This document shows, in pieces, positions 46,471-59,370 of a stretch of DNA of 64,000 nt (positions within the stretch are counted from its first letter, which is position 1; each line of letters begins with the position of its first letter). The notes below the pieces were generated by a model that worked only from the letters and a program-made list of their open reading frames with translations, was not told the origin of the DNA and ran no database searches. The DNA is from Cannabis sativa (Eukaryota; Streptophyta; Magnoliopsida; Rosales; Cannabaceae): assembly GCF_029168945.1 (NCBI RefSeq), contig NC_083604.1, forward strand, positions 65,798,211 to 65,862,210, in the 5' to 3' direction. The position numbers were made by a program, and so were the translations under genes.

Positions 46471-46674
46471 ATTTTCGTATACTTGTAGTCACGTATGAAT
46501 TATATATATACATGTACAACTATTAATGTGCTAATATTTAGCAAAAAAAAAACTATAATTGTGCTAATGGCGGTGTGAATAATTGGTCAGCCTTCTATAC
46601 CCTCTAATTTCGTAGAATTTTCTTCTAATAATCAGATAAGGGGAGGCGCACCTAATTGCGATGTGACATTGCTA

Positions 46675-47446
46675 CACGTGTACAAATAGGGTCATTTTGG
46701 GATCTGGATACGGGTTGAGGAGAATGAAATTACAAATAAGGACATTTGAGTTGGACATGTGTCGGTCACTGGGAAGGTAGTTAGTAAAACGTCCTTATCC
46801 GAAGCCACCGGGCGTTTAGGTTTTCGGCGTTATATAATATTGTCTGTAAAGAAGCGTCGAAGCTTTCACAAGTCTGTATTGCGCGTTAACCTTTTCAACA
46901 ACTCCGAATCCCTTGATTTTACCAAATTACCCCGCTAATTTTTGAAAAAATAACTAAACTCCGCACAAAAAATATGATGTACGAACTAACCTGACCGTGG
47001 TATACTTCCGTTTTGACACGCGGCATGATATCATTGGCTGACATTGTTCTGATTACAAAATTGCCAAGTCAAAAATTCAAGTTTAGTACACGTGGCGTTT
47101 CGTACAGCTCTGATTAAGACGTCATACGAGAAACTTCTTGGTAGTCTTTTTTAACATTATTTTATTTTATTTGTTACAATATTTTAATTAGCTGTGTGAT
47201 TAGCCAGCCTTATTAAACACATATAAATAAAAATATATTAATAATGTAACCGTTGTAAATGGGAAACAACTAACATGTTCATATGGACTGATTAAAATGT
47301 GTATTGATAATAATTTTATTGGCTTTAATAAAATCTCATTGTCTTTCTTGTCGTGACCTAGCTCAGCCCTGAAGGTGTATGGAAAACCACATAAAACTGC
47401 ATTTGTATGAAGACACGTGTCATAAAACAATTGTCAGGTACACGTG
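46675..47446. promoter_or_regulatory. Cluster of G-box/ABRE-like elements upstream of AGP
   Basis: CACGTG cores occur at 46675-46680, 47089-47094, 47414-47419 and 47441-47446, two of them as ACACGTGGC, the classic ABRE form. They lie roughly 460 to 1230 bp upstream of the AGP start codon. bZIP or bHLH factors bind such motifs. That they control AGP is inference from position. Confidence 0.5.
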
Positions 47447-49099
47447 GCGTAAAGGGGGTGACAGTGGTGCTTATTCTCTGTTATAGGAATTAGGAAATAG
47501 CAAATTGATTTAGTTTATCAAAGTGTTGGTTGTTTATATAGATATAGTATATAAACATATAGATATATAGATATATTATTAGTAGAATGAATGAATAGGA
47601 GCTGGCAAAAGCTGGCAAAGAAAAGATGGTTAGATAGAAGAGGGTCGTGTGTGCATGTGCAACTCACATAATAATTATGATTATTTTTGTAGTTGGCCCG
47701 CATAATGGTGTTATGCTCCAAAAAGTTGAAAAATTTTGTATTTGTAGATTGACATATAATGTAGTGTTTTTTATTTATAGTGCACCCCATATTGTTGTTT
47801 TCATTTGTTTTACTTTGTCTTCTATTATTATTTATTTTTCTCTATCTCCTTTTCATATTGTCATTAAAAGAACATATAAAATTAATGAATAGCAATTTAT
47901 AAAAACTAAAACACTATGATCTCATTGGTTATGAAAGCAATAACTCACCATAATGATCTAGTCTCCGAATATTTGTATTTTGGTATATTCTAAATTTTAT
48001 TCATTGAAATAGAAAGGGCATTTTGATGGGATAATTGCAAAATTACATTAGTATTTTAAGATAACTTATTATTCCACCCAAGTTATATCATAAATATATA
48101 TATATAAATATATATATAATTATGTTATGATGATAACTTCTTTTGTTGCACATGAATCAGATCCATGCCATTTGGGTGGGTATCTATAACCCACAAGAAA
48201 CTTATATAGTACAAAGTGTTTTGAAACTTTGTTCAAGAATAAAAAATACGATTAAAAAATATTTTATCTTAATAAATGTTAGATTTAAAAATTAATTTTC
48301 TAGAATCACAATTAAATTTTATTAAATTATTTATTATTTCTATAAATAAATATATTTAAAAGATTTTAAAATTTTCATTTATTATTGGATAATTTATATT
48401 TAGAATCATAATTAAATTTTATTAAATTAGTTATTCTTACCATAAATATTTTTTAAAATTTTAATTAGGTTTTTGACTTTTAAAATTCATAAAAGTTTTT
48501 AAAATACATAACAATTATATATATATATCTTTTGTTAAATAGAGCTATATAAAAAAAATTATTAATTTAACAATATTTTTTTATTAAAATTAACCATTAA
48601 AACTAACACGGTTAAATTAATTAATTATTAAATTTTTTAAAAAATAATTTTAAATATTTAAATTTAATTTATGTATAAAAATATAACATAGATAATTATT
48701 TAAAAGTATAAAAAATAACAGTTTTTTTATATATAAACCTTAATTTAAATTTTAATTAATTAATCACATTTTATAATAAATTTATTTGATTCAAAAAAAT
48801 ATATATTTATTGTTTAACAAAATTAGTTAGATATATTTTTTTATAAAAGAATTAGATTAAATTTAATATATTTAAAAATATAATTGAATTGTATCTGATT
48901 TAATTTTTATTATACACAATTGCACATTATTAATACCTACTATATATATAAATATATTTACAGATCGATTCCTTAAATATATATACATATTTTTGTAGAT
49001 GCTAATGTTATTGTTATCTCTAATAAGTAATTTTTATTTTTTTTTAATGTTTTTTTATTAATATGGTGGTTTGGTTACATACAACTCCCACTCTTTTTT
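47447..49099. other. AT-rich intergenic DNA
   Basis: No supported gene. It consists of TA-rich runs and a T-rich tract at 49094-49120, which is probably the poly(A) end of the LINE on the minus strand. Confidence 0.55.
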
Positions 49100-51540
49100 A
49101 TTTTTTTTTTATTTTGAATACTTGCGTAATTATATTAAGTGTCAAAGAAGTTAGACCTCGTGGTCATTATAAATTAAACTAACTACCATACCAGTCACAT
49201 TATAGCTGAAAGCTCATTTAGCTACATTATGAGCAACAAAGTTACAAAATTTGAAAATAAACGAAAAATTACAACTAGTTAATAGGTTTGAGAGCATTTT
49301 ACATTGAAGCATATAATTATTAATACCCCAAACAGAAGAAGTTCCCTTCAGAGTATTGATCCCCATTTCAGAGTCGCTCTCTATAATCACAAAAGAATGC
49401 TTTTGATGTATCGCTAATTTCAGGGCTAACAGACATGCTACAGCTTCTCCAATGAGAGGGTCAGAGAAGTTGAGAATATTGCTAGCCACCCCCAAAATCG
49501 ACTCCTTATGATCTCTTGCCAAGGCCACCACACACATTGAGCCGCTACCAACTTTAACGTCACAGTTGATTTTGACCCAATCGTCCGGTGAGGGGAACCA
49601 AGTAGGAGGCGTGATAAGCATCGGCGTAAGAAACGAACAAGGGCCAAAATCTGCATAACATGTAGAAATATAGTCAATACAGTGCTTAATGTTACATATA
49701 TAATTATTAGTATGAACCTTATCGTTCTGGGTTTTCAAATAGTGTCCACTATAATTGAAGCATACAAAAACACTTCTTTAACCTCCACTCCTTTTTCCTT
49801 CATGCTCCATAAGAATTTGACCCAATCTCACATTCAAGCCCCAGACTCTGGCACTGGCATCACGCCCAGGGGGAGAACCTTCAAAGGTGAAAAGCAAAGT
49901 TACAATAAAGGAAGAGATGTTCCATAGTTTGCTCTTCCTAAGTGCAAAAGGGGAAAGACACATCCTCAATCTGTATTCTTCTATCCAGAGCTGACCTGAT
50001 CGTTAAGGCGTTTGAGAGAATACTCCACCAAAAAAGCTTATGGCGTTCCAAGATTCTAGAATTCCAAAGTTTGTTCAAAAGAGCGGGAGCCACCGTGGTA
50101 GGTGGTGCTCTTGTCAAGGCCTGAGCAAGACATGCTTAGTCCAAATTCATTTATCACTGCCTTGGCCCCTGGCCTACCCCCTTTGAGGATATTGTCGGTT
50201 TTCTTTGGGTTAAACAGGAAGTTGAGCTTGGAGACATCCCAATTCCATTATCAGTAAGTAGGTCCGCAACTTTCTCCTAACTCTCGGGACGACCCTTTTT
50301 AGGATGGGGATGAAAATCATGACCATGAATTACCCACGGATCATCCTAGATATCTGTATCTTTTCCATCTGAAATGAGCTTACATGCTCCTTCCTTAATT
50401 ATTTCTTTGGACTTGACAATATTCTTCCAGAACCACGAGTTTGAATTCTTATACAAACACTTCAAGAAAGGTCTACGTTTAAGGTACTTAGCACTCAAAA
50501 CTTTACAACACAACGAATTATCCTTGGTAAGGAGGGCCCAACCTCATTTAGCTAGAAAATTATGATTCATTTTTGAGGTCCTTTGGAACCCAAGACCACC
50601 TCTAGACTTGGAGAGGCACAACTTATCCTAGGCCTTAAGATAGATGCCATGGTTTCCTTTTTTACAACTACACCAAAAATCTCTAACAATACCATCTATT
50701 TTAGCCGCAAATTTCTTGGACAACTTCGTCGTTTGCATGGTATACACACCACTGATTTAATCAAAGTAGCACGATCGGCTTTAGATAAGGATTTTAACTT
50801 CCACCCATGCAACTTTGAGACCAAGTTATCCATTATGAAATTTAAGTCTGCATCCTTCTTACGACTTCAGAGTAACGGGAGACCCAGGTAGTTAATGTTA
50901 TTCACTACCGAGTTGAGCCCCGGAGCCTGTTTAATAATACGCTTCATCCCATCACTGGTATTTTTGCTAAAAGATGAATGTTTTCACTTTATTGATACGT
51001 TGACTCGACCAGACACAAAATTTCTCTAGGCACTGTCAAAATCTCGTAGCTTTCTCCATCGTGGCCCTACCCACAAAAATAAGATCATTGGCATAGAACA
51101 AATGGGAAATTTGAGGGCCATTCCGGCTCAACTTGATCCCTTTAATGCTACCCTTGTCTAGGGCATTCTCTAAGAGTTGCGAGAGAATTTCAGCGGCCCA
51201 TATAAAAAGGTACGGGGAAAGGGGATCCCCTTCCCTAATACTGCACTCTAGATTAAGTCTACTCACCTTACCACCATTAAGGCAAATATTGAATGTTGTC
51301 GTAGAAATGCACTGACGGACCCACCCACAGAACTTTTTCGGAGCTTTGAAGCTGTGAAGCACGTGATTTATAAATTTCCAGATTAACTTATCATACGCTT
51401 TAACCAGATCAATTTTTATAACAAAGAAGCCCTCTTTTCCATTTTTGTGCTTAAATGAATGGATGATTTCCTGCACTAGCACATTGGTAGCATATATGGT
51501 AGTTTGTCTTATATAGTGGTTTGTTTAAACCATTTCTTGG
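49100..51540 (-). pseudogene. 5'-truncated L1-type LINE: RT, zinc domain and RNase H
   Basis: Read on the minus strand, the RT core (51482-51036) has SFKHKNGKEGFF, KAYDKLIWKF, REGDPLSPYLF and the catalytic box FYANDLIFV, where FYADD is normal. The thumb/connection part follows (LCLSKSRGGLGF and KVLSAKYLKRRPF, 50640-50400), then a reverse-transcriptase zinc-binding domain (KLFWWSILSNALT, 50040-49930) and an RNase H-like domain (KINCDVKVGSGS, IIESDSEMGINTLKG, NFVAHNVAK, 49738-49214). Several stops and shifts separate the parts. The left T-rich border would be its poly(A) tail. Endonuclease and ORF1 are missing, the usual result of incomplete target-primed reverse transcription. Confidence 0.88.
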
Positions 51541-51929
51541 GCTGATCCTAAGAATGGTGTAAGGTAGCAATGACACCCTCAACTCTAAGAATATCAAAGA
51601 TAAGTTATTTCTTCATGAAAGTAATAATTTGATTTTTTTTCTAACAATGAAATTAAAATCTCTACTTTAATTTAATATTATCAGTAAGAAGTGTGTTAAC
51701 TAAATTTTATATATTTATCTTTTATGTTTATTTTAATTCACTCTCTTGGTTATTCAAGGAATCCAAAGATTTCAATGAGAGAAGTTTTTATTACAATTCA
51801 ATTTCTTAAAATTACTATATCATGAATTTTATTGAAAGGATGCATGATTGATGACTGCTTATAATGGGTGATTTTGTGTTACAAGTTTACTAACAGTCTT
51901 CCAAGTAAGGATTATGGACCCAAGATGTT

Positions 51930-52153
51930 GGACTACCTATCGTTGAAATCTTCTCAGTTTCGACGTTCTTTGTGTTGGCTTTAGAGTCATCCATAGTGTA
52001 CCAGATTGAGATGGAGGTATCTTTTCAGGTATTAAAGTCTTATTGTCTAGTTTTTCGGGGACATCTCTCTCTTATATTAGGCACAATGGTAATGTTGTGG
52101 CACATGAATTGACTATGCATGCCCTTATGATAGACAATGAGTTTTTTGAATAA
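51930..52153 (+). pseudogene. Second LINE RNase H tail, opposite strand
   Basis: On the plus strand LLSSFSGTSLSYIRHNGNVV followed by AHELTMHAL and a TAA at 52151 matches the end of the plant LINE RNase H domain. Only the last about 45 codons are clear. Confidence 0.6.
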
Positions 52154-52540
52154 TGAAAATCTCTCCATATTTTGTGTGATGACAATTCTTTGTTACCCTT
52201 AAAAATATATAGAAATATATAAGGGAATCATTTCTCCCATATACCATTTTTGAACCTTTTTTTTTTTTTTTCATTTTTACGGTATGGGTTGTTCAAATGG
52301 TTGCTATATGGATTTGAGTTACAATTTAAGTTGTTATGTTGGTTGTTACATGAATTTCCGTAAAAATATATATAAAAAAAACTGCTATAAAATATAAAAA
52401 TAAAAAAACTTCATATATTTCCTCAAAAAAAACTTCATATTTATAATAATAAAATAAATTGTTTAAGAAACCTTAAAAAAAGTTCAAGAGAAGAGGTTAA
52501 CTAATATAAGCTTTCACTTACAAACACATTTGGTCTTTTT

Positions 52541-53275
52541 TATATATACTAGGTGATTGTTACGTGCCAAGCCACGTAGTGTTAGTTTTATTTAATATTT
52601 TAGTTTTTTATTTTAATTAATAATTAAAATAGTATAATTATTTGAAGGATTTGTTTTATAAAAATAAAATATGTGTCAGTATATTTAGTAAGTAAAACAT
52701 AGTTGTGTTATAATAATGTATGTTATTAATAGTAAAATGTACATTAATCTTCTAATTGAAAAAAATTCTATTATCTCATTTCATATTTAATAATAGCTAC
52801 ACAACTATATATTTATAGACTTTCACATTCTTTGCAAATTACTAATAAGCACCAATAATATTTTCATATTCTAATATTTTTCAACCTTCTCCTCTTGGTG
52901 GTAAAATTAAAAATAAAACTAAAAATAAGCACAATCATATAAGGTAAATACTAATTACAGCCCATTTCATCTTTTTTTTTTTTTAAGCCCAAGCCCAAAA
53001 ATAAATAAAAAAATTATTAATATTCTCCCAAGATAAGATATGTGGCTAAGATGATTTTTTTAATTTAAAAAGAAATTATTAATATTTAAAATATTGTTTA
53101 TTTAAAAGATTGTTTAATTTTTTGGGTTTAATTATTGGGTTTATTTTTTAACGGGAGATCAAACCTAATCGTTAAATTTAACAGAATATTCTTTTATTTT
53201 TAAGTATATTCTGTTAAACCAAGAAATGCCGTTAGATAGGCACTTTTAATATATAAAGATATATTTATAGTGTCT
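52541..53275 (+). mobile_element. Helitron-like candidate
   Basis: The left border TATACTAGGTGATTGTTACGT and the right border GCCGTTAGATAGGCACTTTT resemble termini I associate with plant Helitron-type repeats. A perfect 13-bp hairpin (TTTAACAGAATAT, arms 53177-53189 and 53206-53218) lies about 50 bp before the right end, where Helitrons carry one. There is no CTRR end that I can fix, and no genes. Confidence 0.3.
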
Positions 53276-54171
53276 TCTAGTCATCGTTATTTTAGTATGT
53301 TATCAAACTCTAAGACCAAATCCAATCAAGTAATTTAAGTAAGTTATTAAAATTGGGAAAATAATGAATAACAATTTTAAATAATCAAATTATTAAATAT
53401 GTTAATTACCCATGAATGAGTTTCATTTTCTTATATATATAGTTGAAAAAAAAAATCAATTTTTGAAAAATTTAATGTACCCTTTGAGCATCTCCAAGTG
53501 TTAAATTTATGTGTGGATCATGGATGGTATATTGAAGACAACATTTTGGTCTGTATTTAAGAATATTTTTAACTTGTCATTTTTATAAGTTGAAAACAAT
53601 AAGAAATTTTGTTAACTGTTTTATAGTTGGTATAATTGGGTTATAAGAAAAACATTATAAATGACATTTTCTTTTTCCAACTAAAAAAGAAAAACTAGTA
53701 GTAGTAGATAAGAATATTTAGGCACACAGATTGAGTGAGACCCAAAACAAAGATGAGGTACTTGGTGACCAAAATAAAATCCAAAAGAACAGGTAATCTT
53801 GGAAAGAGCGTAGGAAGACATTAGGCTAAGTTTTCCTTTTCTTTTATTAATTACTACTCCCCAAAACTCTTTTTTAAAATCCTTGTAAATTGGGAAAGGG
53901 AAACAGAAACTCATTCCTTATAGTTTGGTCCCTCCGATAAGTCTTCCTAGAGAAAAGTTATTTATTTATTTTTCAAAACAACTGTGACCACGTGCATAGC
54001 CGTTGTGACAAATTGCCTAAATATTATTAATAATAATTACAATTATTATAGTTGTATTAGTCTACCTAAAAGTGACAAAAACTGTGGTCATATTTTGACA
54101 ATTTCGACATACACTAAACTCTTCACTACTGCTTCAGAAAGTTTAGTGTTGGTAATATCTTATTAGAAGCT
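53276..54171. other. Intergenic DNA, no feature recognised
   Basis: AT-rich. The open frames present are short and not protein-like. Confidence 0.5.
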
Positions 54172-54180
54172 TTATCATGA

Positions 54181-54409
54181 CGGGAAAATGATTTTGTCCT
54201 GTTATTGTACTTTTGCGGATTGTAATTCGTGATGTACGGCAGCCGTCAGATGAATGAGTTATTTGATTTGACGGCTGACATTGATCTAAGGGTAATTAGG
54301 GTTAAAAAGTAGAAATGTACCTTGACACTTATTTAATGTACCCTGAGATTCATCTAATGTATCATGAAATACATTCCGTGAAAGTACATCAGGGGACAAA
54401 ATCATATCC
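54181..54409. mobile_element. Mutator-type MITE (229 bp) with 9-bp duplication
   Basis: TTATCATGA flanks both sides exactly (54172-54180, 54410-54418). The left end CGGGAAAATGATTTTGTCC and the reverse complement of the right end (GGATATGATTTTGTCCCC) match, and the match extends loosely over about 60 bp through TGTACTTT and GATGTAC/GATACAT words. A 9-bp duplication points to a Mutator transposase. Confidence 0.85.
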
Positions 54410-54418
54410 TTATCATGA

Positions 54419-55084
54419 TGCAAGAAGATTAGGTGTTTAAAATGAAAACTTCTAGGAGATCTATTGAGTTGTGGAGGATAATGATTACTGGGAATGACCA
54501 AGTAAAAGAAAAAAAACAAATATAAACCAATTAGATTTTTGCGTGTTGACTGAAGTTTTTTCTTTTACTACTCGGTCCTGATCAAGTAAGAAAAAAGTTT
54601 TAAATGACTAGCCAAACTTGAGCAAAACTATAGGATTACAATTACTTGTACTTGTAGGAACTATTCTGTTGTTTTTAATCTACAACGGAAATCAATAATA
54701 ATTAATGTAAAGTAAAACAATATTGCAGGCATAGTGCACAAGCCACTCCTGTCATTATTTTTGGTGCAATTATAGGATCCGCGCGCATTTAACTCATTTA
54801 TGGGCTATGTGGCATCTAGACTCTAGAGATTATATTAGTTTTAGTTTATTAATACTTTTAAATTATGAAAACAACTAATAAAACAATTAGGAAAAAACTA
54901 TGTACAAAATTTCTTTTTATTTTATTTATCTATATAGAGTAGGGTGATAATTTGTGTTGGCGTGTTGTGTTCAGATAATACTGACCCAAACACAACCCGT
55001 GCACGAAAATTTTATAAAACACGGACACGAACACGACTACGACTTGATCATAATTCATGTCGTGTTAGTTAAAAAGAGAAGAAA
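54419..55084. other. Intergenic DNA, no feature recognised
   Basis: AT-rich. A patch with GTGTTGGCGTGTTGTG and ACACGGACACGAACACGAC words at 54955-55065 looks like a transposon remnant. Confidence 0.4.
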
Positions 55085-57240
55085 ATAATTGAATGCTCCT
55101 TTAATGACAAATATTTGATATTCTCAGCGATTGGTTTATACAATGTTAAATACTTCTATATATACAGAGTAAAAGCAAAGTATAAAGGGAATACGAAATT
55201 ACAGCTGGAATATACAATCGTATAGAGTAAAATGTATAGCCGAAAATAGCTGTCACAATGGTACAAATATTCCCTCACAATGTTAGCTCTCATATTGATT
55301 GTCCTCATCAAATTTTGTTATGCAATTCTGTTATGGCAATTTTATCATTTTCAATACGCCCCTAAAGCTTTGCTGTATGGGGTGAGATACAACAAGCTTG
55401 TTCTTGAAATAATGAAATAGTGAGATGCTAAGAGATTTTTTAAGTATATCTAAGATTTGTTCTTGTGTTGGTATATATCTCACATCAACTTCCTTATTCA
55501 GAACCTTTTCTCTGATGAAGTGCGCGTCTATTTCGATGTGTTTAGTTCTGGGATAGAATACTAGATTTGATGCAAGTTGTCGTGCACAGCATTGTCACAC
55601 CAAAGAACAGCTGGTTCATTGTATTTGATTCCAATTTTAGTAAGTAAAGATTGTAACCAAACCACATTAGTACAAGCTTGAGCAAAGCTCTATACTCTGC
55701 TTCGGTTCTTGATCGAGCAACGACCTTTTGTTTTCGAGAGCTCCAACTAACTAAATTATTGTCGAAGTAGATGAAAAAACCTATAGTTGATTTTCTGTCA
55801 TCTAACGAGCTTTCCCAATCTGAATCACAATAGCCTTTAATGATAAGTTTGGCTGCTTTGGTGAATGTAATTTCCTCTCCAATTGAACCAGCAAGATACC
55901 TTAAGATTTTCTTGCAAGCACTCCAATGATTTTGAGTAGGTACTTGAAGAAATTGGCTTAACTTGTTAACTGAATAAGCGATGTTGGGCCGGCTAAGGGT
56001 GAGGTATTGAAGAGCCCCTATGACACTTTGAAAGATGGTTGGGTGCTTAAACTCGGCACTATCTTGCAGGCTGAGTTTATTGCTTTGTTTTATGGGAGTG
56101 GGACATGGTTTGGCGTTGATCATGTTTATTTTCTTGAGAAGGTCAATTGTATATTTAGTTTGAGATAAGTTTAATGCATCATGCCCCCTACTGATCTCAA
56201 AGCCAAAAAGTAGGTAACAGATCAGAGAGATTTGAGGGCAAAAAGACTTTAAAGCTTGGCAATGATGGTGGTAACTTGAGAGGCATTGTTTCCTGTTAGA
56301 AGAATATCATCAACGTAAACTAAGACAAAAAGCAAAGCATCACCATTGTTATAAAAGAACAAGGAAGTGTCAATAGAGGAGTTTCGAAAGCCAAAGGCAA
56401 GAAGAGAACTTTTGAGCTTATCAAACCATGCACGAGGAGCTTGTTTTTAACCATAGAGGGCTTGTTGAGCTTGCAAACAGTCGTGGGATTAGTGGAATCA
56501 ATAAAACCAACAGGTTGTTCCATGTAAACTTCTTCGTGAAGAGTACCATTGAGAGTTGCATTGTTGATACCTATTTGTTGAATATCCCAATTATGTGTGA
56601 CAGCAAAGGAGAGTATGACACGAATGGTGAAAGGCTTGACTACAGGACTAAAGGTTTCAAAAAAATTGATCCCTGACTATTATTGAAATTGTTTAATCAC
56701 AAGACATGCTTTAAATTGACTAATGGAGCCATCAAAATTGTATTTGATGCGATACAACCACTTCTTGTCAACAATATGCATGTTTGGTTGGCGGGGTACA
56801 AGACTACAAGTGTCCATGTGTTGTTATTTTTTAGGGCAATATATTCATCATCCATTACAGCAAGCCAGTGAGGAAATTTAAGTGTTTGAGCAAGACATTC
56901 TAATATACGGTTAATTGGTATGTTGTGGTCAGCAATAGTAAGGAAGATTTTGGGTTTGAAGATGCCGACTTTTGAGCAAGTTATCATGGGGTGACGGGAA
57001 AGTTGAGGAGATGGAGGAATGGGTGAGGGAAGTGGGGAGGTGGAGCTATTATGAGGAACTGGTGAGGTTAAGAAAGGCAAGACAATTTCAAGTGGTAAAG
57101 TGGAATAAGATTCTACTGAATTTGGAGTTTTGCCTTGACTATTTGAGGATGATGATGGCATGGGAATTGCTGAATCATGGCCAGTAGCAACTTCAGAATT
57201 ATTGACTTCATCTTGATCTTACACAGCTGTATGGGATTGA
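55085..57240 (-). mobile_element. Ty1/copia fragment: RT, RNase H and 3' LTR
   Basis: On the minus strand, the spacer between integrase and RT (Ser/Pro-rich, 57161-56850) leads into RT (LAVMDDEYIALKNNNTWTLV, then VYVDDILLTGNN at about 56340-56310), broken by shifts near 56690 and 56460. RNase H follows (55542-56123: VIGALQYLTLSRPNIAYSV, GYCDSDWESSLDDRKSTIG, RTEAEYRAL). A TTTAGGGGCG tract near 55363 and an LTR-like segment down to about 55085, with TATATATAG near 55150, end it. Integrase and gag are missing, so it is truncated at about 57240. Confidence 0.85.
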
Positions 57241-57251
57241 AGTGGAGCACG

Positions 57252-57535
57252 TACGTTAATATTAGATTTAAGGACTTTTATCTAATTTTAGTAAAAAAAA
57301 TTTAACATGAATGAAAGTTCAGGGGCATGATTTAGTACATATCAAAGTTTGAGGGGCATGATTTGGTAGATATCAAAGTTTAAAGAGCATGGTTTAGTAC
57401 ATAAACAATCACTGAAACGGTAAAATTGAATGAAATTAGACAAAAATTCTTAAGTCTAATAATCTCAATAGTTCAGGTAAAATTTTTAACGGCAAAAAAA
57501 GTTTAAAGAGCATGATTTAGTATATCTCAAAATTC
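57252..57535. repeat. Short element with inverted ends and tandem 32-bp units
   Basis: ATTAGATTTAAGGACTTTTA (57261-57280) and its inverted counterpart (about 57433-57466) enclose three tandem units of TTCAGGGGCATGATTTAGTA type (57326-57405). A fourth copy lies at 57503-57535. The inverted ends and simple interior suggest a MITE or a piece of one. Confidence 0.5.
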
Positions 57536-57539
57536 GGAA

Positions 57540-59040
57540 AAAACAATTACTAATTAACAAACACATTTTGTGAACCTAAAATTCAATTTAATTATATCCA
57601 GATTTGACAAGTGTATGTATGAAATTGATTTTGGATAAAACTGACATAAAGCAGTAATGATATTGGCAATCTAAAATACTCTAAATACTTATATGCACGT
57701 AAGATTCTTTATTTCTCTCTCATTCTCTTCTGTTTGTTTCATGGATTTATGCAAGTAACATTTGGGTGGTGGTTGATATTTTTTGTGATATTGTCCAGGT
57801 AGTAGTGTAGTGGTGGTAGTTGATATTGTTTAGGTGGCGGTGGTGGCTTGTTATGAAGAGCACAAACAGATGAAGAGAGAAGAACAAAAAAAATCAAAGA
57901 TTTTTTATTATTATTATTTTAATGATTAATAATTTTTTATATTTTAAAATTACTTTTATAATATTTAAACAATTAATTACGGCCTTTACAGTACACTACT
58001 ACTATTGTACACTACAAACTGTAACTGTTGACATGTCTATAATATATATGGAATCTATAATGTATTTTGAGTACTCCCAACAAATGTAAAGTTTGGAGAG
58101 TTTCCCCTCCAAAAAAAAAATGTGGGGTTAAACACACCATTAAGTAAAGTTTCAGTAATTTTGCTGTAAATTTTCCTTTTTTTTTTCCTGTCATATTATG
58201 GCAATTTGTAACACAAATAAGTCCAAAGACTCCAAAACAATATTTTTTCATACTTGTGCCAGCTTTTTGCTTTGTCAAAAATTCAGTTGTATTTACTGCT
58301 CAATTCCCAATCCTATTCTCCTATCTCCAACACTAACGTAGAGTATAATGTCAGATTGTCCTAAACATATTGGTTACAAGTCCAAGTAAACAAAATCCGA
58401 TTTATGTTTGTGTTCCACTTTTTTCCTATCTCATTCATCTCCAATAATAATACAACCCAACTCTAGCAGATATATTTTGTGGAAAAAAAAAATTATGCAA
58501 GTAAATAAACTACTCCAATAGTTGTGGTGGAAGTTTTTTTTTTTTTTAAGATATGTAAAATTAGAATAAAAGACCACATTCTCATTTGCCTAAAATTCAG
58601 AATGTTGTTAAACTCTGCTGTTAGCATTGCCACATTTGGTGTTTTTATTAGAATCTAGACTATGCTATGTTAGGCGAACTAGACAAAATACAATGCAGAA
58701 GAAGCAACCTGATGTAAATATCAAAATTTTGCAAAATGATTATATTAGAAGATCGCATTGCCATGTCTCAAAGCACAATGCAAAAGCAAACAAGTTGAAA
58801 GAATTTGGTGAATATTAGTGTTAAGCAAAAATTTCACATTTAGAATATTAAAAATAAATGCAAAACACAATTTCACCTATGCCAAAATTATAGCATAAGA
58901 GTTTATTAACTTAAGTTCGACCCATCCAAGATTATAAGAATAATCTCTTAATTACAATCCTTTTATTTAAAGGAAATACCCTTTGATTCCAATTACAATG
59001 ACATTAAATAATTAAAATAAATTTGGGAAATTTGGGGTAA
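57540..59040. other. Intergenic DNA, no feature recognised
   Basis: AT-rich with short non-coding frames only. Confidence 0.5.
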
Positions 59041-59044
59041 ATTT

Positions 59045-59370
59045 GGAATTGCGGCTGAACTCAGTCGATTTAATTAACCGAGCTGCCTACATACCTTCTT
59101 TGTGAAGGATCAAGCCACTTGTAGTTCAGAATGCGGTATTTTAGAATTTGGATATAAGGATTCCGGTAGATGACCATTTTCAGGAATCCTTTGCTATTTT
59201 TGAAAATTTGGAAAAATTCTTAGGTGTATGACCTTTTATGGAATTTTAAGATTTGTATTTTTTTCATACCATTTTGCGGTATTGGCGACTGCACTTAGTC
59301 TTAGCAACTAAGTTGCCTACGTATCCTTTTGTAGGAATCAAGTCAAACGTAGTTCCGAATTTTAATTTTT
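59045..59370 (+). repeat. Two diverged direct copies upstream of the PMD gene
   Basis: GCGGCTGAACTCAGTCG...GAGCTGCCTACATACC...GATCAAGCCACTTGTAGTTC (59051-59130) and GCGACTGCACTTAGTCT...AAGTTGCCTACGTATCC...AATCAAGTCAAACGTAGTTC (59285-59355) share the same layout. The words GTTGCCTACGTATCC and CGTAGTTCCG occur, to my knowledge, as a common dispersed repeat in plants. Confidence 0.6.

Noticed and set aside
49682..50891. Plus-strand ORFs over the LINE
   Set aside because: Shadows of the minus-strand RT, zinc and RNase H domains.
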